A DNA stretch of 64,000 nt. Source: Erigeron canadensis (lineage: Eukaryota > Streptophyta > Magnoliopsida > Asterales > Asteraceae). Under the pieces are notes generated by a model. The model saw only the letters and a program-made list of their open reading frames with translations. It did not search any database and had not been told where the DNA came from. This document shows, in pieces, positions 47,641 through 60,688 of the stretch (position 1 is its first letter; each line of letters opens with the position of its first letter). The position numbers and the translations under genes were made by a program. The stretch spans positions 43,878,645 through 43,942,644 of the forward strand of contig NC_057763.1 of the NCBI RefSeq assembly GCF_010389155.1, read 5' to 3'.

Positions 47641-48017
47641 CTATATATCAATTGCATTTATAAATCAATAGTCTACACTACTCTTTGTCATCACCGCCAC
47701 TTGTCACTACCACATTATCGTCAACACCGTCGCATTACACATATTCATAATTTGAAAAATAATAAATAAAAGAACTTTATATAAAAACTAACAAAAACAA
47801 AGCAAAGAATAACACTAAAAAAGAGAGGAGAAGAAGTGGGGCGAGTGGGTTTTCGAAAGCTTCTTATATCTCCTTCTTCATTCTTTCTCACCCCCCTCAA
47901 GTGTGTGTGTCTACTGTGTGTTCTCAATAACTCCATATAACCAATTCATCTTATTTTTTTATTTAATAAATTAATAAATTATAATCTGCTCGCGGGTTAG
48001 ATCTGAATAATAAAACC

Positions 48018-51000
48018 ATGAGTAGCAGAGGTGGCGGCGGCGGCGGCGGGGTACAAGGAATTCCGGCGGCTTCAAGAAAGATGGTACAGAGTCTTAAAGA
48101 GATTGTAAATGGTGTATCGGATGTTGAGATCTATGCCGCCCTTAAAGATTGTAATATGGACCCTAATGAAGCCGTTAATCGCCTTCTTTCTCAAGGTTTT
48201 CTTCTCTTCTATTATATATATATGTATGTATATCTTTATATATGTTTTATATGATTGGGGTTTTCTTGGATAATGTTTATATTTCAAAAAGTTTATATTT
48301 GGGATTTAAGAGGTGGGTCACTATTTATGTATATGTATATTTATGTGTATATATGTATTTTGTGATTAGGGTTTTCATAAATTTGGCTCATATGTGAAAA
48401 AGTTTATTGCTTTTTTGGATTTAAGAGGTTGGTCATTATAAAGATTAAGAATTTTCTATTTTTTTGATGTGTGTTGATGTAAATTTTTGAATATATGTGT
48501 TTCTTGATTTTGGTTTTCGATTAAAAAAAATGTGTGTGCTGGTTATGGAGATTTGAAGCATTATTATATATTTATACGTGGTTCTGTTTTGATCTTAGAC
48601 TATGTTATCTTTGTATTACAATGATCGATTGTAAGATGGTTTGATTTTAGGGTTTCTTGTTTTATCTTTTGCGTGTGACATGAAAGTTTTTAGATTATTT
48701 TTATATGCATAATTTACTATTGGTTTTATCACTTCTATGAAATATGACAATTGTTCAGAAAACAAAACATCGAGGGACTAAGCGTATCTAAGGGGCCTCA
48801 CTAATCAAGTGGTTGTATGAGTTTTTTATCTCAAGAAAATAACTAGTTCTTGGTTTAGGTCTTGAATTGATTACTTTAAATTTTTTATTGTGATTAATAT
48901 TCAAAACTTCAATGGCTGCAGATATAAATCGTCATTCACAATGTGTATTTTCTCACCCCTGTTCCATGTTTGTTATCTTTTTATTAATATGGCTGTTGAT
49001 TATTTATAGGTATAATGATGTTATGATTACAAATTAGTGATTCACATGCTACTTCTTTTAAAGTCTATGTTTCCTTTTGCTAACAAGTGGAAAACAATCG
49101 TGCTTGGATAACTTGATTTATAATGATCTTGCTCTAGTTACACGTAAGTGATTCACGTGAAACTTCATCTAATTCTTTTTGTTTCTTTTTCAACTAAGTT
49201 GACAAATATGATTGTTGTACGTTTCGATTGTACAATGATTAGATTTTGATTACATGTAAGTGATCACGTGAAAGTTTATAAAGGTGTCTTTTGTTTTCTT
49301 TCTAAGGGAAAACGATGAACGCTATGTATTTTGAGTTACAATTATCTTATAATTGTTTTTTGTTTCCTTATTAAATCATCGGTAAACAATTACCAGAAGC
49401 CTAGACTATGATGTATCATATGGACTTGTAGGACCCATCAGAATATATATTGCAGAATATTCTCTTTATTTTTCTGCTTGTTTGTAATTTTTATGCCGTG
49501 ATATTTCTTATAACATTCCGTTTTGGATTTGTTTATTCTGTCTGAACTTAGGGAGAAAAGGTACTACTTGAATCTTAGTATTTTGTAGCAGTATCTCCTA
49601 TAAGCAGCAACTAAGTCAAAAACTCAAAACCTATTTGAAGTCTCTATATACATGCTATATATGATGTTTTTTTTTTATTATTCTTAATATTAATATGAAT
49701 TTTTCATTTTTTATTTTCTAGATCCTTTTCATGAGGTGAAGAGCAAGCGAGAAAAGAAAAAGGAGGTGCGTTGAGTTGGGCGAGGCATGGAGCCTATGTG
49801 GTTCCATATTTTTTTAATAACTGTGTGTCTTTTTATCAACTTTACTTTCGCACACGCTCAAGTGACAATTACAGTCACTACTTCTGGCTGTCGGTAACTT
49901 ATACATGTTTAGTTTCTGGTTTGAGAACTTTAAGTTTTCTTTCGTTTTTGTTCAGTCAAAGGATACTACAGAATCAAGGTCACGTGCTGCTGGTAGCACT
50001 TCAAATCGTGGAACCAGAAGTGGAACAGAGCGCTATACTGGACGTGGTGGTTCATCACAATTTAGCTCTTCTGGTAATGTCAATACTTTATATTTTCTGG
50101 GTTTTTTGGAACCTTGAATCTATTAATTTTTTAATACATTTTTTAGAATCTGGTTTACATGGAAAGTCTAAGAGGGAAAACGGGATAAGTTCATACACAA
50201 GTTCTTACACAAGCTCATCTGCACCAGCTTATGGAGTTGCAACCACTAATACAAATCGAAGTCCTCCAACTTTCAGGTAGCAATATCACAGTTTTTATCA
50301 TATACATTATGTGATATCCTATTTTTACCAATGGTTTGGTGATTTATGGTGTCTTGATCTATAGTGGATCCGTTGGCTATGAAAATAAGGCATCAGCTTT
50401 TAGTGTAGCTGATGGTACTGCAGTGGTTTCACAGCAGCCACCTTCTGGATATCAATCTGCTTGGTTGGGTGTCCCTGGTCAAAAGTCAATGGCTGACATT
50501 GTGAAAATGGGCAGACCACAAAACAAGGCTCCGGCTCCTCAGCCTGTATCAACACATTATGATGACTATACTTATAAAGCTCCAGAGGCGCATCAAGAGC
50601 ATGACGCTGGTGCAGAGCGTTATGTTTCTCCTAATGACGATTGGCCTGTTATGGAGCAGCCACAAACCGTTGATGTGCAATCTATATTGGAGCCTCATGT
50701 AGAATCTGAGAATGTAGGTCAATCAAACCTACCTTTTGAACGGAACAATCAATACAATGGTTCTCAGACAGATGAGGCCCAAGAAGAAAATGATTTTGAA
50801 GATCACACTGCAAATCATGTTTCCAGTAGACAAATGCATGAAGATACATCTGGGAGTGCAACTCTCTACAATAATGATGTGTATAATAACATGGGTTCTT
50901 TCCATTCGGATGATCACGCTTTTGGGCACAATGAAGGTATGTTGTTGCTAGTGATCTTTTTTGCTTATAAAAAGCCAAGCTTGGCATAAGAAACACAATC

Positions 51001-51273
51001 AATTAGAATACTTTTCGTCATCAATCTAGTTCTTTGGGGAGAACCTGTCTCTCTATCATTCTATACTACTAAAGTGGTAACGTGGCTTTGACTACTGGTG
51101 TATGATTTTGAGTTAGATCCTCTAATTATAAAATGTATACAAACATCCCTATCATTCTTTAAGTTTATTTATTTATATTTAATTACTTAGGCTTTAACAT
51201 TATTAAAATTATATATTATTTTGATGTATCTAATATCTATGTTATATTAATTTGTTATACATCTCTCTCTCTC

Positions 51274-51310
<37 letters not shown>

Positions 51311-54300
51311 TTATCAGTTACATTTAGTCATATAAACTAATAAGTTTGTCATGATATTATGACATACTGATTGTTCCTAACGAGATTCGAATGTGAGACC
51401 TCTTGTAACGAGGTCCAAGATGTTAGCCGATGGGCCTCTCTGGAGTTTAAGGTCGTCCGATGTAGCTTTCCTGTCAAAACGTTAACAAATGTTGACATTT
51501 TGTATTTTACGTTTTGGATGTGGTGTTTGAAAACTTGGAAGAGAACCTTAATTAATTTTTTCTTTGAAAAAGAGTGTGTTACCTTAGTAAAAAGAAACCG
51601 AAGTTCGTTCCCTGGAGTCATTTTATCTTCTTGCGTTCTTAGTGGGAAGCCAATATCTGATGTTTTTTCATCATCTTTTGCTTGCTCAGTTGAAGAAGGC
51701 GATGCGGCAACATCTTCAATAAGTGCAAATATGCAGCACCTTAGTATAAAAGAAGAGAGACACTTAGATGAACCCGAAGAGGATGTTCCTTCTGTAGTAA
51801 TTCCAAATCATCTACAAGTCCAGACTGCTGATTGCTCGCACTTGAGTTTCGGGAGTTTTGGTGCTACCATGAATCCCAGTTTTGCTGGATCTTTTGTGTC
51901 TAGGGAAGTTAGAAGCCAAATTGAAGACGCTGCTGAGGCAGATACTTCATCTGTTCGTCCTTCTGAAACTAGGTAGAACCTTATATTACCTTTGCTTCAC
52001 ATCACCCTTTCTTTCTGGATATTATTTGTTCTTATCTGAATTCCATTTGCAGAAATTCAGAGTATTATGGTGATGAGTCTGTAATAACCCCAGAGACCAA
52101 TTCTGTTAACCGGAAGGGGCCAAGTTCTGGAACTTATGATCTACCTTCTGCTTCACAAGCAGAGGTACTGAAGCAAGAAAATCCTGAGGTGACACTTGTG
52201 AATCAGTATGGTTTTTCTTCTTCTGCATCTGGACCTGGTTATACATTTGACACTACTCAGCTGCTCAATCCATCTTTCCCTCAGTCTCAGACACCTACAC
52301 AGATGCCAAATGCAACTCCTTTCTCAAATGTTATGGTAAATGTTTGATAGTTGCGACACACATCGCCTAGAATGTCAATTGCTTTTACTTGACTTAGCTA
52401 TTCTTTTTCAATGCACTGGCTTCTGACTGAAAATACAAGTATTATTTTATTTTAAACTGTGGTTAGTGTAAAGTCTTTCTCTTAGCTCAGTTGGTTGACT
52501 TTTTGGGCACCTTTTTTTCCTTGATTTTTCCCAGCAAGCTGCATATACAAATTCATTACCAAGCACTTTGTTAGCTGCAAATGGTCATCCTGTCAGAGAA
52601 TCTGATCTTTCATACTCCCCTTTTCCTATTAGTCAATCAATGGCGACGAAGTATGGTAACTCAGTATCTTCTATCAGCAGTTCAACTATTGCAATGGCAG
52701 AGGTATTGTCTTGCATTTGACATGCTTCCTTTCATTGTGTGAATTTTGATTATTTAACGTTTGGTGGTTTTAGTTGTAGATTCAAAGATTAATAAGTTGT
52801 CATGAGCTTTTAACTGTTGTATATGTGTCTAGCGAGTCACCTATCTACAAAGTGTTAAGTTATAGTTTATCCAGCTTTATTTTATTGTTCCAAGTTCCAA
52901 CCTAAAGCAAGATCGTCCATATTGTCTATCCAGGCTCTGAAGAGTGGTGTTTTCTCATCTTCTCAATCCACACAGCAGACTCCATCTGGGAACAATCTGC
53001 CTTCAGGACCTGCTCTTCCACAGCACCTTGTTCATCCCTACTCCCAACCGACTCTTCCTTTGGGACCTTTCACAAACATGATTGGCTATCAATTTATGCC
53101 TCAGAGTTATACATACATGCCATCTGGTTTTCAACAAGCATTTGCTGGGAATAGCACATATCATCAACAACTGGCAGCTGTTCTTCCCCAATACAAAAAT
53201 AGCGTCTCTGTCAGCAGTTTGTCTCAATCCGCATCTGTACCTTCAGGTTATGGTTCATTTGGGAATTCGACAGCAATTCCTGGAAGCTATCAAGTTAATC
53301 AACCTGCGGGTCCTGCCGGGTCTGCTCTAAGTTATGATGATGTATTAAATGCTCAGTACAAAGAGAACAGTCAATTACTTTCTCTACCGCCACAGGTATG
53401 CCTTTTATGTTTCTTTAATTACATCTGAAACTAATACGATATATTGAAGGTGATGAATTTGACCCGTTACCAATAAGTGAACTGGTTTGGGTTATGTTTG
53501 TCTCTAATGTGCGTAAAAGTGAAAGAAAAAATTAGCTTGATGAGTAAAGCTCAAATGTATCAAACATGTCGGAAGTCGTAAATTGTATTTTGAAGGCATA
53601 AAACTTCAAAAACAAAAGTTTATTTCTTGATAAAATAGATATTACTGAAAAAAAATTTTATATCTTATTTGACATTGAAATTATTATTATGTTTGTATCG
53701 TAGAGAAAAATTGGAATTTAGGTCAATAAATACCTAAAAAGTACTCATTAACCCATTTGTCAGTTTTGCCAATATTAATGTACATGTCGAGTTTTAGAAA
53801 CAACCCTGCTCGCTTGTACTATATGTAACGTGCTTTATATGTGTCACAATCTGTATGCATTTTATTGCATGCCTTGCAGCGCCAAATCTTTTAATGTGTG
53901 ATGGGGTGAACCTCTGATTGCACCATTGCAGTTATGCACAGAGCACCAAACCAAAAGTGAGACATTTAGTGTGGTGCACACCGTAGCTTAGATGATAGTA
54001 TAGTATTAAGTTAAATTTTTATTTGGGCTTGGTGGTCCCTTTAGCATTTATGTTTTATGATTCAACCTATATAGATAAAGGCTGTCGTTTATATTTTTCA
54101 AATTGAAATTGTGATACTTTCTCATTTGTTTAATTAAAATATATAATAGGACGTCTATGAAGTAGTTAATTTTAAATATCATTATTCAGGCGAAATTGTT
54201 TAAGATTTTGTCCGAATTTGTCAAATCCTGATTCCCATCATGTAATGTTCTTACTGTCGATAAATTCTGATTTGTGTTTCTGCAATGCCTTGCAGAATGA

Positions 54301-54607
54301 AAACTCGGCTATGTGGCTCCAGGGAGCTGGTTCCAGAACAATGTCGGCTTTGCCTGCCAGCACGTATTATAGTTTTCAGGGTCAAAATCAGCAGCCTAGT
54401 GGGTTCAGGCAAGGTCAACAGCCACAGCAGCAGCAACAACAGCCTTCACAAAATTACGGTGGTGCAGCTCTTAACTATCCAAATTACTACCATTCCCAGA
54501 CTGGGATCTCACAGGAGCATCAACTGCAACAGAATTCTAGGGATGGGTCCCAAGGCCAACCAAAGCCACAGCAGCAGTCACAACAGCTATGGCAAAACAG
54601 CTACTAA
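48018..54607 (+). CDS. GBF-interacting protein 1-like (DUF1296)
   Basis: Ten exons: 48018-48195, 49722-49765, 49956-50073, 50147-50276, 50365-50936, 51690-51972, 52053-52335, 52535-52702, 52934-53395, 54296-54607; phases close, 849 aa. Residues ~14-75 form the DUF1296/UBA-like GIP1 N-terminal domain: SRKMVQSLKEIVNG, YAALKDCNMDPNEAV, LLSQDPFHEVKSKREKKKE. Next come a serine/arginine/glycine-rich stretch (exon 3), WLGVPGQKSMADIVKMGRPQ (a conserved GIP1 motif) and long low-complexity Ser/Gln/Pro regions. The C-terminus is Gln-rich (QQPQQQQQQPSQNYGG). Arabidopsis GIP1 was described as a partner of G-box bZIP factors with chaperone-like activity; nuclear or cytosolic. A poly-glycine run (seven Gly) follows the start. 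Intron 5 holds a microsatellite and a SINE-like tract; intron 9 is 900 bases without recognisable content. Confidence 0.93.
51263..51312 (+). repeat. Compound microsatellite (CT)n(TA)n(TG)n in intron
   Basis: About 7 CT, 4-5 TA and 11 TG units in succession in intron 5 of the GIP1-like gene; likely length-polymorphic. Confidence 0.9.
51345..51445 (-). mobile_element. Possible SINE fragment in intron 5 of the GIP1-like gene
   Basis: The minus strand has GGCCCATCGGCTAACATCTTGG (A-box-like) and GGTCTCACATTCGAATCTCG (B-box-like), 40 bases apart. No target duplication found. Confidence 0.35.
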
Positions 54608-54799
54608 TCGCTTCATTCCTGACTCGGGTTTTTCAGGGTCTTGTAATGAGTTTGAAAGTGGCCTTAAACTCAAGTTTGAAATAATAGAATTATACAAGGA
54701 GTACTTGGCTTTAGATGCTGCTGCCCTATGCCTTGTGAGAGGCTGTATTCTACTACCAGTGTTTCATGGTCTTGGTTCAGTTAGTTTGATGTAGGAACA

Positions 54800-55570
54800 T
54801 GCGTGCGTGCTAATTTTTCGTTAGTCTGACTCTTTTTTCCCCTTTTACTTTTTTTTGTTTACAGCCTTTATTTCTTTTGTTGATGGGGTGTTAGTTCCTC
54901 TTTCATCTTCAGGTAATTTATAGTTTTTGATGGTGATCCGAGTGTCTAGTCTGTTCTTTAATACTATTCTGGTTTTATATTAAAGATATGACAAGTCTTG
55001 TCTTCGTCTTGCTCATTTCTCGTCTTGTAGGTGATTTTTAGATGTGTCCTAAGAAACAGAAGATTTATTTAGGGCATCATTTTTTAGATCTAATAAAGTC
55101 TTAGAACCTGTAGACCATGTCTCCATTCAAAGATAGTCGTATTAATAGCTTAAAGAAGAGTTGAACATGAATGAACCTCTGTTTGGTTGTGTGTATTGTT
55201 ACTATACTTTGAAATTGCAATTGGTTTGTTGTTGTGGGTTGACATGCATGTGCATGTTGGTTAGCATAAATCAATTGACTGGAAAACCAGTACTTCAGAG
55301 TTCGTATGTAACAAAGTTGTAAATTTATCAAGGAAAACAAAGCTCCTGTAAGAAATCTTAACTAGCATATGTTGAGTGCTTTCTCGTATAACACATTTTC
55401 ACGTAACTATAAATTTTGATGATGTCTAGGAGTTATGAAGAATTGTAGTATCTTTAACACATCAAATTTATATGAGCAATAAAAATTGGGACAAAAAAAA
55501 TTAATACTCACCAAATTTATGTTGTTGTGTTTGGCCTTATAAATTGTTGGCTTATTTATGACTTTTAAAT
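54800..55570. other. 3' flank of the GIP1-like gene
   Basis: 54608-54950 is probably 3' UTR (T-rich, several AATAAA-like variants). No further gene. Confidence 0.5.
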
Positions 55571-55572
55571 TA

Positions 55573-56495
55573 ATGGGAGAATTTCATATATACCCAATAT
55601 TAACACTTTAATTACATATTTACCCAATTAAAATTGAAAATTTCATATTTACCCAATCTTAATTTAGATTCTATCATATTTACCCGTTCCCTTGTAAAAT
55701 GAGTTATAACTAAATTTACATCAACAAGTTCCTTTTCTATCATATTGGAACTAACGACATAGTCCATTACAATCAAAATACATTATGGAATTATAGATAA
55801 AACCATGTGGTTACTGGTATGATGTAGTCTAGCAGAATAACTGACAAATTGTGCCACCAACTTGAGACTTAAAAGTAGAAGACATGCATAGCAAAATAAG
55901 TAAATAACATAGCTCCCGATTTGTAATAGCAAGTTAAATAAACAAAAATAGGAGAGGCGTCTGTATCCGAACATCCAATTCGAAATTTCATATATACCCA
56001 AATAAGTTTTTTATTGTTCATCATTCACACTGTTTTCACTTTCTTGTTAGATGCACCAATCTACTATACTAGTCATGACTCCTTAAGACCGAAGTGTGAA
56101 AAAATGGTTGAATCACTTATATGCCATCCTAAAGATTAGTAAATTCACTGTTAGAAAATATTTTCAAATTCTTCTGAGATGAAGATATATATAAAAGCAA
56201 AATTGCTAGTGGGTACGTATCTGCACGTTAACGAAACCTTAGTGTAAAGAAGGGACCACGTGGGTTGGGGCAATCTCTACCAGCAATGTTATTCAGCATG
56301 ATACAATGGTGCTTATACATAACAAAACGAACCGTGCTTATTTATTTTTATGGAATAATAGAGAATTTGGTGATGTAAATTTAATTGTTAATCATTTTAT
56401 AAGAGAATGGGTAAATATGATAGAATCTAAATTAAGATTGGGTATATATGAAATTTTCAATTTTAATTGGGTAAATATGTAATTAAGGTGTTAAT
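55573..56495. mobile_element. TIR element, ~920 bp, with ~110-bp inverted repeats
   Basis: ATTAACACTTTAATTACATA...ATTTACCCAATTAAAATTG and AATCTTAATTTAGATTC at the left (55595-55690) recur inverted at the right (56400-56500). The left end has an extra GAGAATTTCATATATACCC that the right lacks. The interior (55700-56390) is non-coding. Confidence 0.65.
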
Positions 56496-56599
56496 ATTAA
56501 TTTATCATGATAAGCTAGTCGTCAAAATAAGCTAAACTAAGAGGATCTATAATATGTGTAATATTAACCATAATGATTTTTAATGTTTGATGGCATGAA

Positions 56600-57480
56600 G
56601 ATGCAATATTATGGAAATGATACTAAATGCATTTCAATATTATGATAGTTTTCTTGAAACTCATTTCTAAGTCTTTGAGAGGTAATGAAAATGAGTTTAT
56701 ACCAAGGATCTACAAGAATCATCAGATATATCTTGACCTTTCTAGTTTTGGTTATTGAAACCATTCCCGAACTATTTGTACTAATTCTTATTACCAAAAT
56801 TAGCCTTGCAATCCCTTTTCAAGTGTCCAGGTTCACCACAAAAAACAAGTCAATTTAGACTTCTTATTAGGATCAACTTTGTTAACTACTTGATGTTTAC
56901 GTTTCCCCTTCTGGTCATCGTTTCCGGTGGACTTTTTATGTTCCATCATATTGACTGAAGACGTACCAACAACATCATTGCCTTTTGAATGTCATTATCT
57001 TGCGCCACGAGGGATCCCTCAATATGCCAATGACTAACCTACTGATCTGGATCCTTGTTGAGTTTCAAAGAATGTTTAAATTCTTTCCATGAGGGATGGA
57101 GTTTGTTAACGACACTAAAGACTTATATAACCTCACCCATGTGCATTTTATATTGTGTGAAATGACCGAGTATGCGAATAATCAATGTATTGTTCCATGA
57201 CCGATCTAGAATCAACCACCTTGTAATTGTTAAAATTACCCACTAGGTATTTTCCACTAGAAGCATCTTCAGACATGTACTTGGTCTTCAAAGAGTCTCA
57301 TAGTTCTTTAGCAAATTAATGGTCTTTCTCTTGAAGGATACCTTTTTTGGGGTTCTCAAGTTTGATAGTATCTTTACCAGAGCAAGGAAGTTACTTGGAG
57401 ATTTGAATTAACGACGAGAGAAAGTTTTTGATCATTTTAATTGAATGATGATCCCATATATAAAAACTGCAATATACAAA
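56600..57480 (-). pseudogene. Copia-type gag relic
   Basis: The minus strand translates in pieces to gag-like segments: KYMSEDASSGKYLVGNFNNY and DSRSVMEQY, and farther on a CCHC-like zinc knuckle (GEPGHLKRDCKANFG) whose first Cys pair is shifted by an extra T. Several stops and frame changes (for example between 57000 and 57200). It is a non-functional retrotransposon fragment. Part of its 5' portion (57310-57450) recurs at 60440-60550. Confidence 0.6.
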
Positions 57481-57542
57481 TTGGCAGAGCCCCATGAGTT
57501 ATTCTAGCAAGCACAAAGTTTTATACTATTCATCGTACATTA

Positions 57543-60140
57543 TCACAAAGTTGATGTGAAATCATCTATAAAGCTCATAGGAGGAATCTCTGGTTGTACC
57601 AGCCTTATTTTGTCCAAGTCTGCTACCACCTCATTCATACTTGGTCTTTTCTTTGCATTCCTTTTTATACATCTCTTAGCAAGCTTAGTTACAATAACCA
57701 AGTCATCAATACAAGCTTCTTGCATAATTTGCTTGTCCAAAATTTCAATTACACGATTATGTTTCATCACATTTTGGAATCGTGGAATCAGACCTTCATC
57801 TGAATCTACCGAAGAAATGGCTTTTCTTCTGGTAAGGAGTTCGGTAAGGACCACACCAAAGGCATACACATCACTCTTTGCAGTAAATTGTCCTGACTCG
57901 AAATACTCTGGATCCAAGTATCCAAATGTGCCATCAACTTGTGTAGTTAGATGTGTTCTGCTAAGAGGTATTGACCTGGAAAGTCCAAAGTCAGATAATA
58001 CCGCTCTGTAGTTCTCATCTAGTAAGATGTTGGCGGGCTTGATATCCCTATGAAATATCGCATTGGATGCGTAAGAATGCAAATAGGCTAGTGCTTCTGC
58101 AACTTCCTTTACAATTCGTATCCGATCTTTCCATGAAAATTTGGAGACTTCCGCTCCATCAAAGAGGTGTTCTGAAAGTGTACCATTGGATAAATACTCG
58201 TATACTAGTAATGGGACTTCATATTCCAAGCAACAACCTAATAGCTTCACTACATTCCTATGGTTTATCTGTGCAAGGATGAGAAGTTCATTAACAAACT
58301 GCTCTACTTGATCTTTGTCTACTGCATTTGACTTTTTTATTGCTACAACAGTTCTATCCGGCAGCAACCCTTTGTACACTGTACCCTGTCCTCCCTTTCC
58401 AAGGATCCCCTTTCGGCTAAAACCTTCAGTTGCCTTCTCCATCTCTTTTTCAGTATAAATGTTGATTTTCATCACAGATGATCTATTTGCCGAAATTTGT
58501 TGCTTCAGCAGGTGTCCACCATTCTTTATGAAGAATTTCTGTTTTATCACATTTTTCTTTCTTCTTGCAAGCTTCATATGGGTCCAATATCCAATAGCAG
58601 TAACAGCTAAAAGTCCAATACCAATTGCTATACTTTCTGCGGGTGCAACTGAAATTAGTTTCCCACAAATGGATATACATATAGGTTTTTTTTTTTTTTT
58701 TTTTTTTTTTTTGCGTATAGGTTTTTGTGGCTATACATGATCACATACTAGAAGTTGGGTTGAGTTGCAAACATCTTTAGAATTATTTAAGTCATTTTAT
58801 CAAGATATAAAACAATATTGTTAACGTAATACGAGTAATACATTTTTTTAGAATGAAAATGACTTAGGCAATTAGGAGGTTGTCTGCATTTAATATGTCT
58901 GTTGATCGATTCTGAACCTGTTTGACCCATTCCCCTTTTCACTGAAAGGTTTAATTGACCTCATATAAGATGAAATAAAACCTAAAAAGACCGATTAATA
59001 AGTAAATGCTTAGACATTGCCACCTCCGTCACATATAGGGAAGAGGTCAGTTTTACCATACAATGTGTTACCTTGGTATGGCAAAACACACTCGTAACTC
59101 CCAGGCGTATTGACGCAACGCTCAAATCTTCTACAAGAATGGTGGTTCTGACACTCATTAGTATCTGTTGTTAGGGTCCAAAAAACATACGTCAAGTTAG
59201 ATTTATATGTGATGCTATCACTTAGGAAATGATACAAATGAACCTTTTATAGACAGATTTCTATTACACAAACACATTCAAGTGAGCATGACAAGATAGC
59301 ACTATATGTACCTTTGCATCCATCAGGAAGATAAGGGTTCCCTTTGTAGCCTTCCAAGCATCGGCAGTTATATCCATGGCCTTTGGTGGTGTCAACACAA
59401 TAACTATTTTGGCCACATAAACTGCCTTCTCTTTTATAAGCTTGCTGGCATGTACCAAAATCGATAACCCAATTCAAGACCACAGGAAAGTTGTGTATAT
59501 CTTCCCATCTATTAAATAACGGTCGATGATAGTCCTTTTCAATAACGAATGCGCCGATGCAAGTTGAAGAGCTTTTTATGTTGCCAACTAGGAAAGTATA
59601 GGCAGCTGTTTCTGTTGGGAGATATTTTTCGCAACAACCATTGATTCCCATACAAGTGCCAAATCCATCAAGAGATTGCATTAGACAAAGTGAGGAGCAC
59701 CCAACTACATTGTCACTCGTGGTACCTGCCACATGAAACGTAGCAGCTATGTCACATCCTACTGCCACGTAGATATTTCGATGATGAGAATATGTGAAAT
59801 GTGGCTGAAGTCTAACTGTTCTTCTTATGGACGTGAATGAATGATAACTGCATACGAGGTTAGGCCTATCAAGTACGCGCACCGTCTCCATGGATATATC
59901 TAATATGGGCATTTCTAAGTTATACAAAAATTGAAGAGAAGAAAGACTTTGTGATGATGATGATCCCTTGCAGAAAACTTCAAATGATTTGTTCAAGTAA
60001 CAACCCGGCCCAATGCCAAATGGATATGTTATAGTTAAGTTGCCACATCTCTCCTGGCAACCTGGCTTTGCTAATGAAGCCTGTATCGGAAGTATTGTGG
60101 TGATGTAAACCATCACAAGGATGAGTATGAATACTTTCAT
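57543..60140 (-). CDS. Wall-associated receptor kinase-like protein
   Basis: Exons 60140-59312, 59164-59024 and 58648-57543 (GT-AG, phases close), 691 aa. A signal peptide covers residues 1-22. The GUB_WAK domain starts CQERCGNLTITYPFGIGPGC (28-47). An EGF-like segment holds CRCLEGYKGNPYLPDGC; exon 2 encodes a calcium-binding EGF (DTNECQNHHSCRRFERCVNTPGSYEC). The membrane span is about 329-345. The kinase has GKGGQGTVYKG (~407), Lys in VAIKK (~428), HRDIKPANILLDE (~525, an RD kinase), SDFGLSR (~543) and YLDPEYFESGQ. The family binds pectin or its fragments at the plasma membrane and signals in growth and defence; this ligand is unknown. The exon 2 donor (GGAG|GTGGCAA) was chosen because it joins in frame to the span; read-through would stop at 59012. 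Intron 2 contains a 27-T tract (58686-58712). Confidence 0.9.
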
Positions 60141-60439
60141 TATTATTCAACATTGGGTATGATAAATTACAGATTGGTACATTTAATTAAAAGAATCTTG
60201 TCAGCCGGCTACATTTTTGTCTCACATGTTATCTCTGATATGTTCTAGGCTACCGTGCTTGATTACTACATAATGATCCTTTTTTTTCTTGAACGGCACA
60301 ACATACTGATCCTTGGGAATGTATCTAAGTATTGTAATCATCGGAAGAACTTGGTTTTACCACCAAATGCATATGTCGTCCTTCAGCTCTTGGACTCTGA
60401 ATATAAATTCTTATTGCAGCTTTATACTTTATTACATAC

Positions 60440-60550
60440 TTGAAATCTTTCTCCTGAATGATACCTTTTTTTGGGTACCTTTACCTTAGCAGGGAAGTTA
60501 CTTGCAGATTTGAATTGACAATGAGAGAAAGTTTTTGATCATTTTAATTT
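60440..60550 (-). repeat. Second copy of a Copia gag-leader segment
   Basis: Matches 57310-57450 in the same orientation (AGAGAAAGTTTTTGATCATTTTAATT; GGAAGTTACTTG.AGATTTGAATT). The two copies bracket the receptor kinase. The Copia LTR begins immediately after TTTTAATT. Confidence 0.6.
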
Positions 60551-60688
60551 ATAAGATAATGAATCCCCTTGGGGTTTTCCCTTCTCATTCATCTCAATTT
60601 ATAGAATTACAAATTACAATTAACTACCTTCAAATTATTACATTCGACTACCTCGAAATCTAAACTAATACATATACGGTCTAATATA
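60550..60688 (-). repeat. Putative 3' LTR of the Copia element
   Basis: Follows a polypurine-like AGACTACGGGGG (60689-60700). Begins TATATTAGACC and ends ATCTTATA, short inverted ends; contains TATAAATTGAGATG. About 139 bp, short for an LTR. The 5' LTR is not in the window, so borders are provisional. Confidence 0.4.

Noticed and set aside
51371..51640. Extension of GIP1-like exon 6 upstream in frame
   Set aside because: The acceptor TTGCTCAG at 51689 gives the right phase to exon 5, and the upstream open frame reads through SINE-like sequence.
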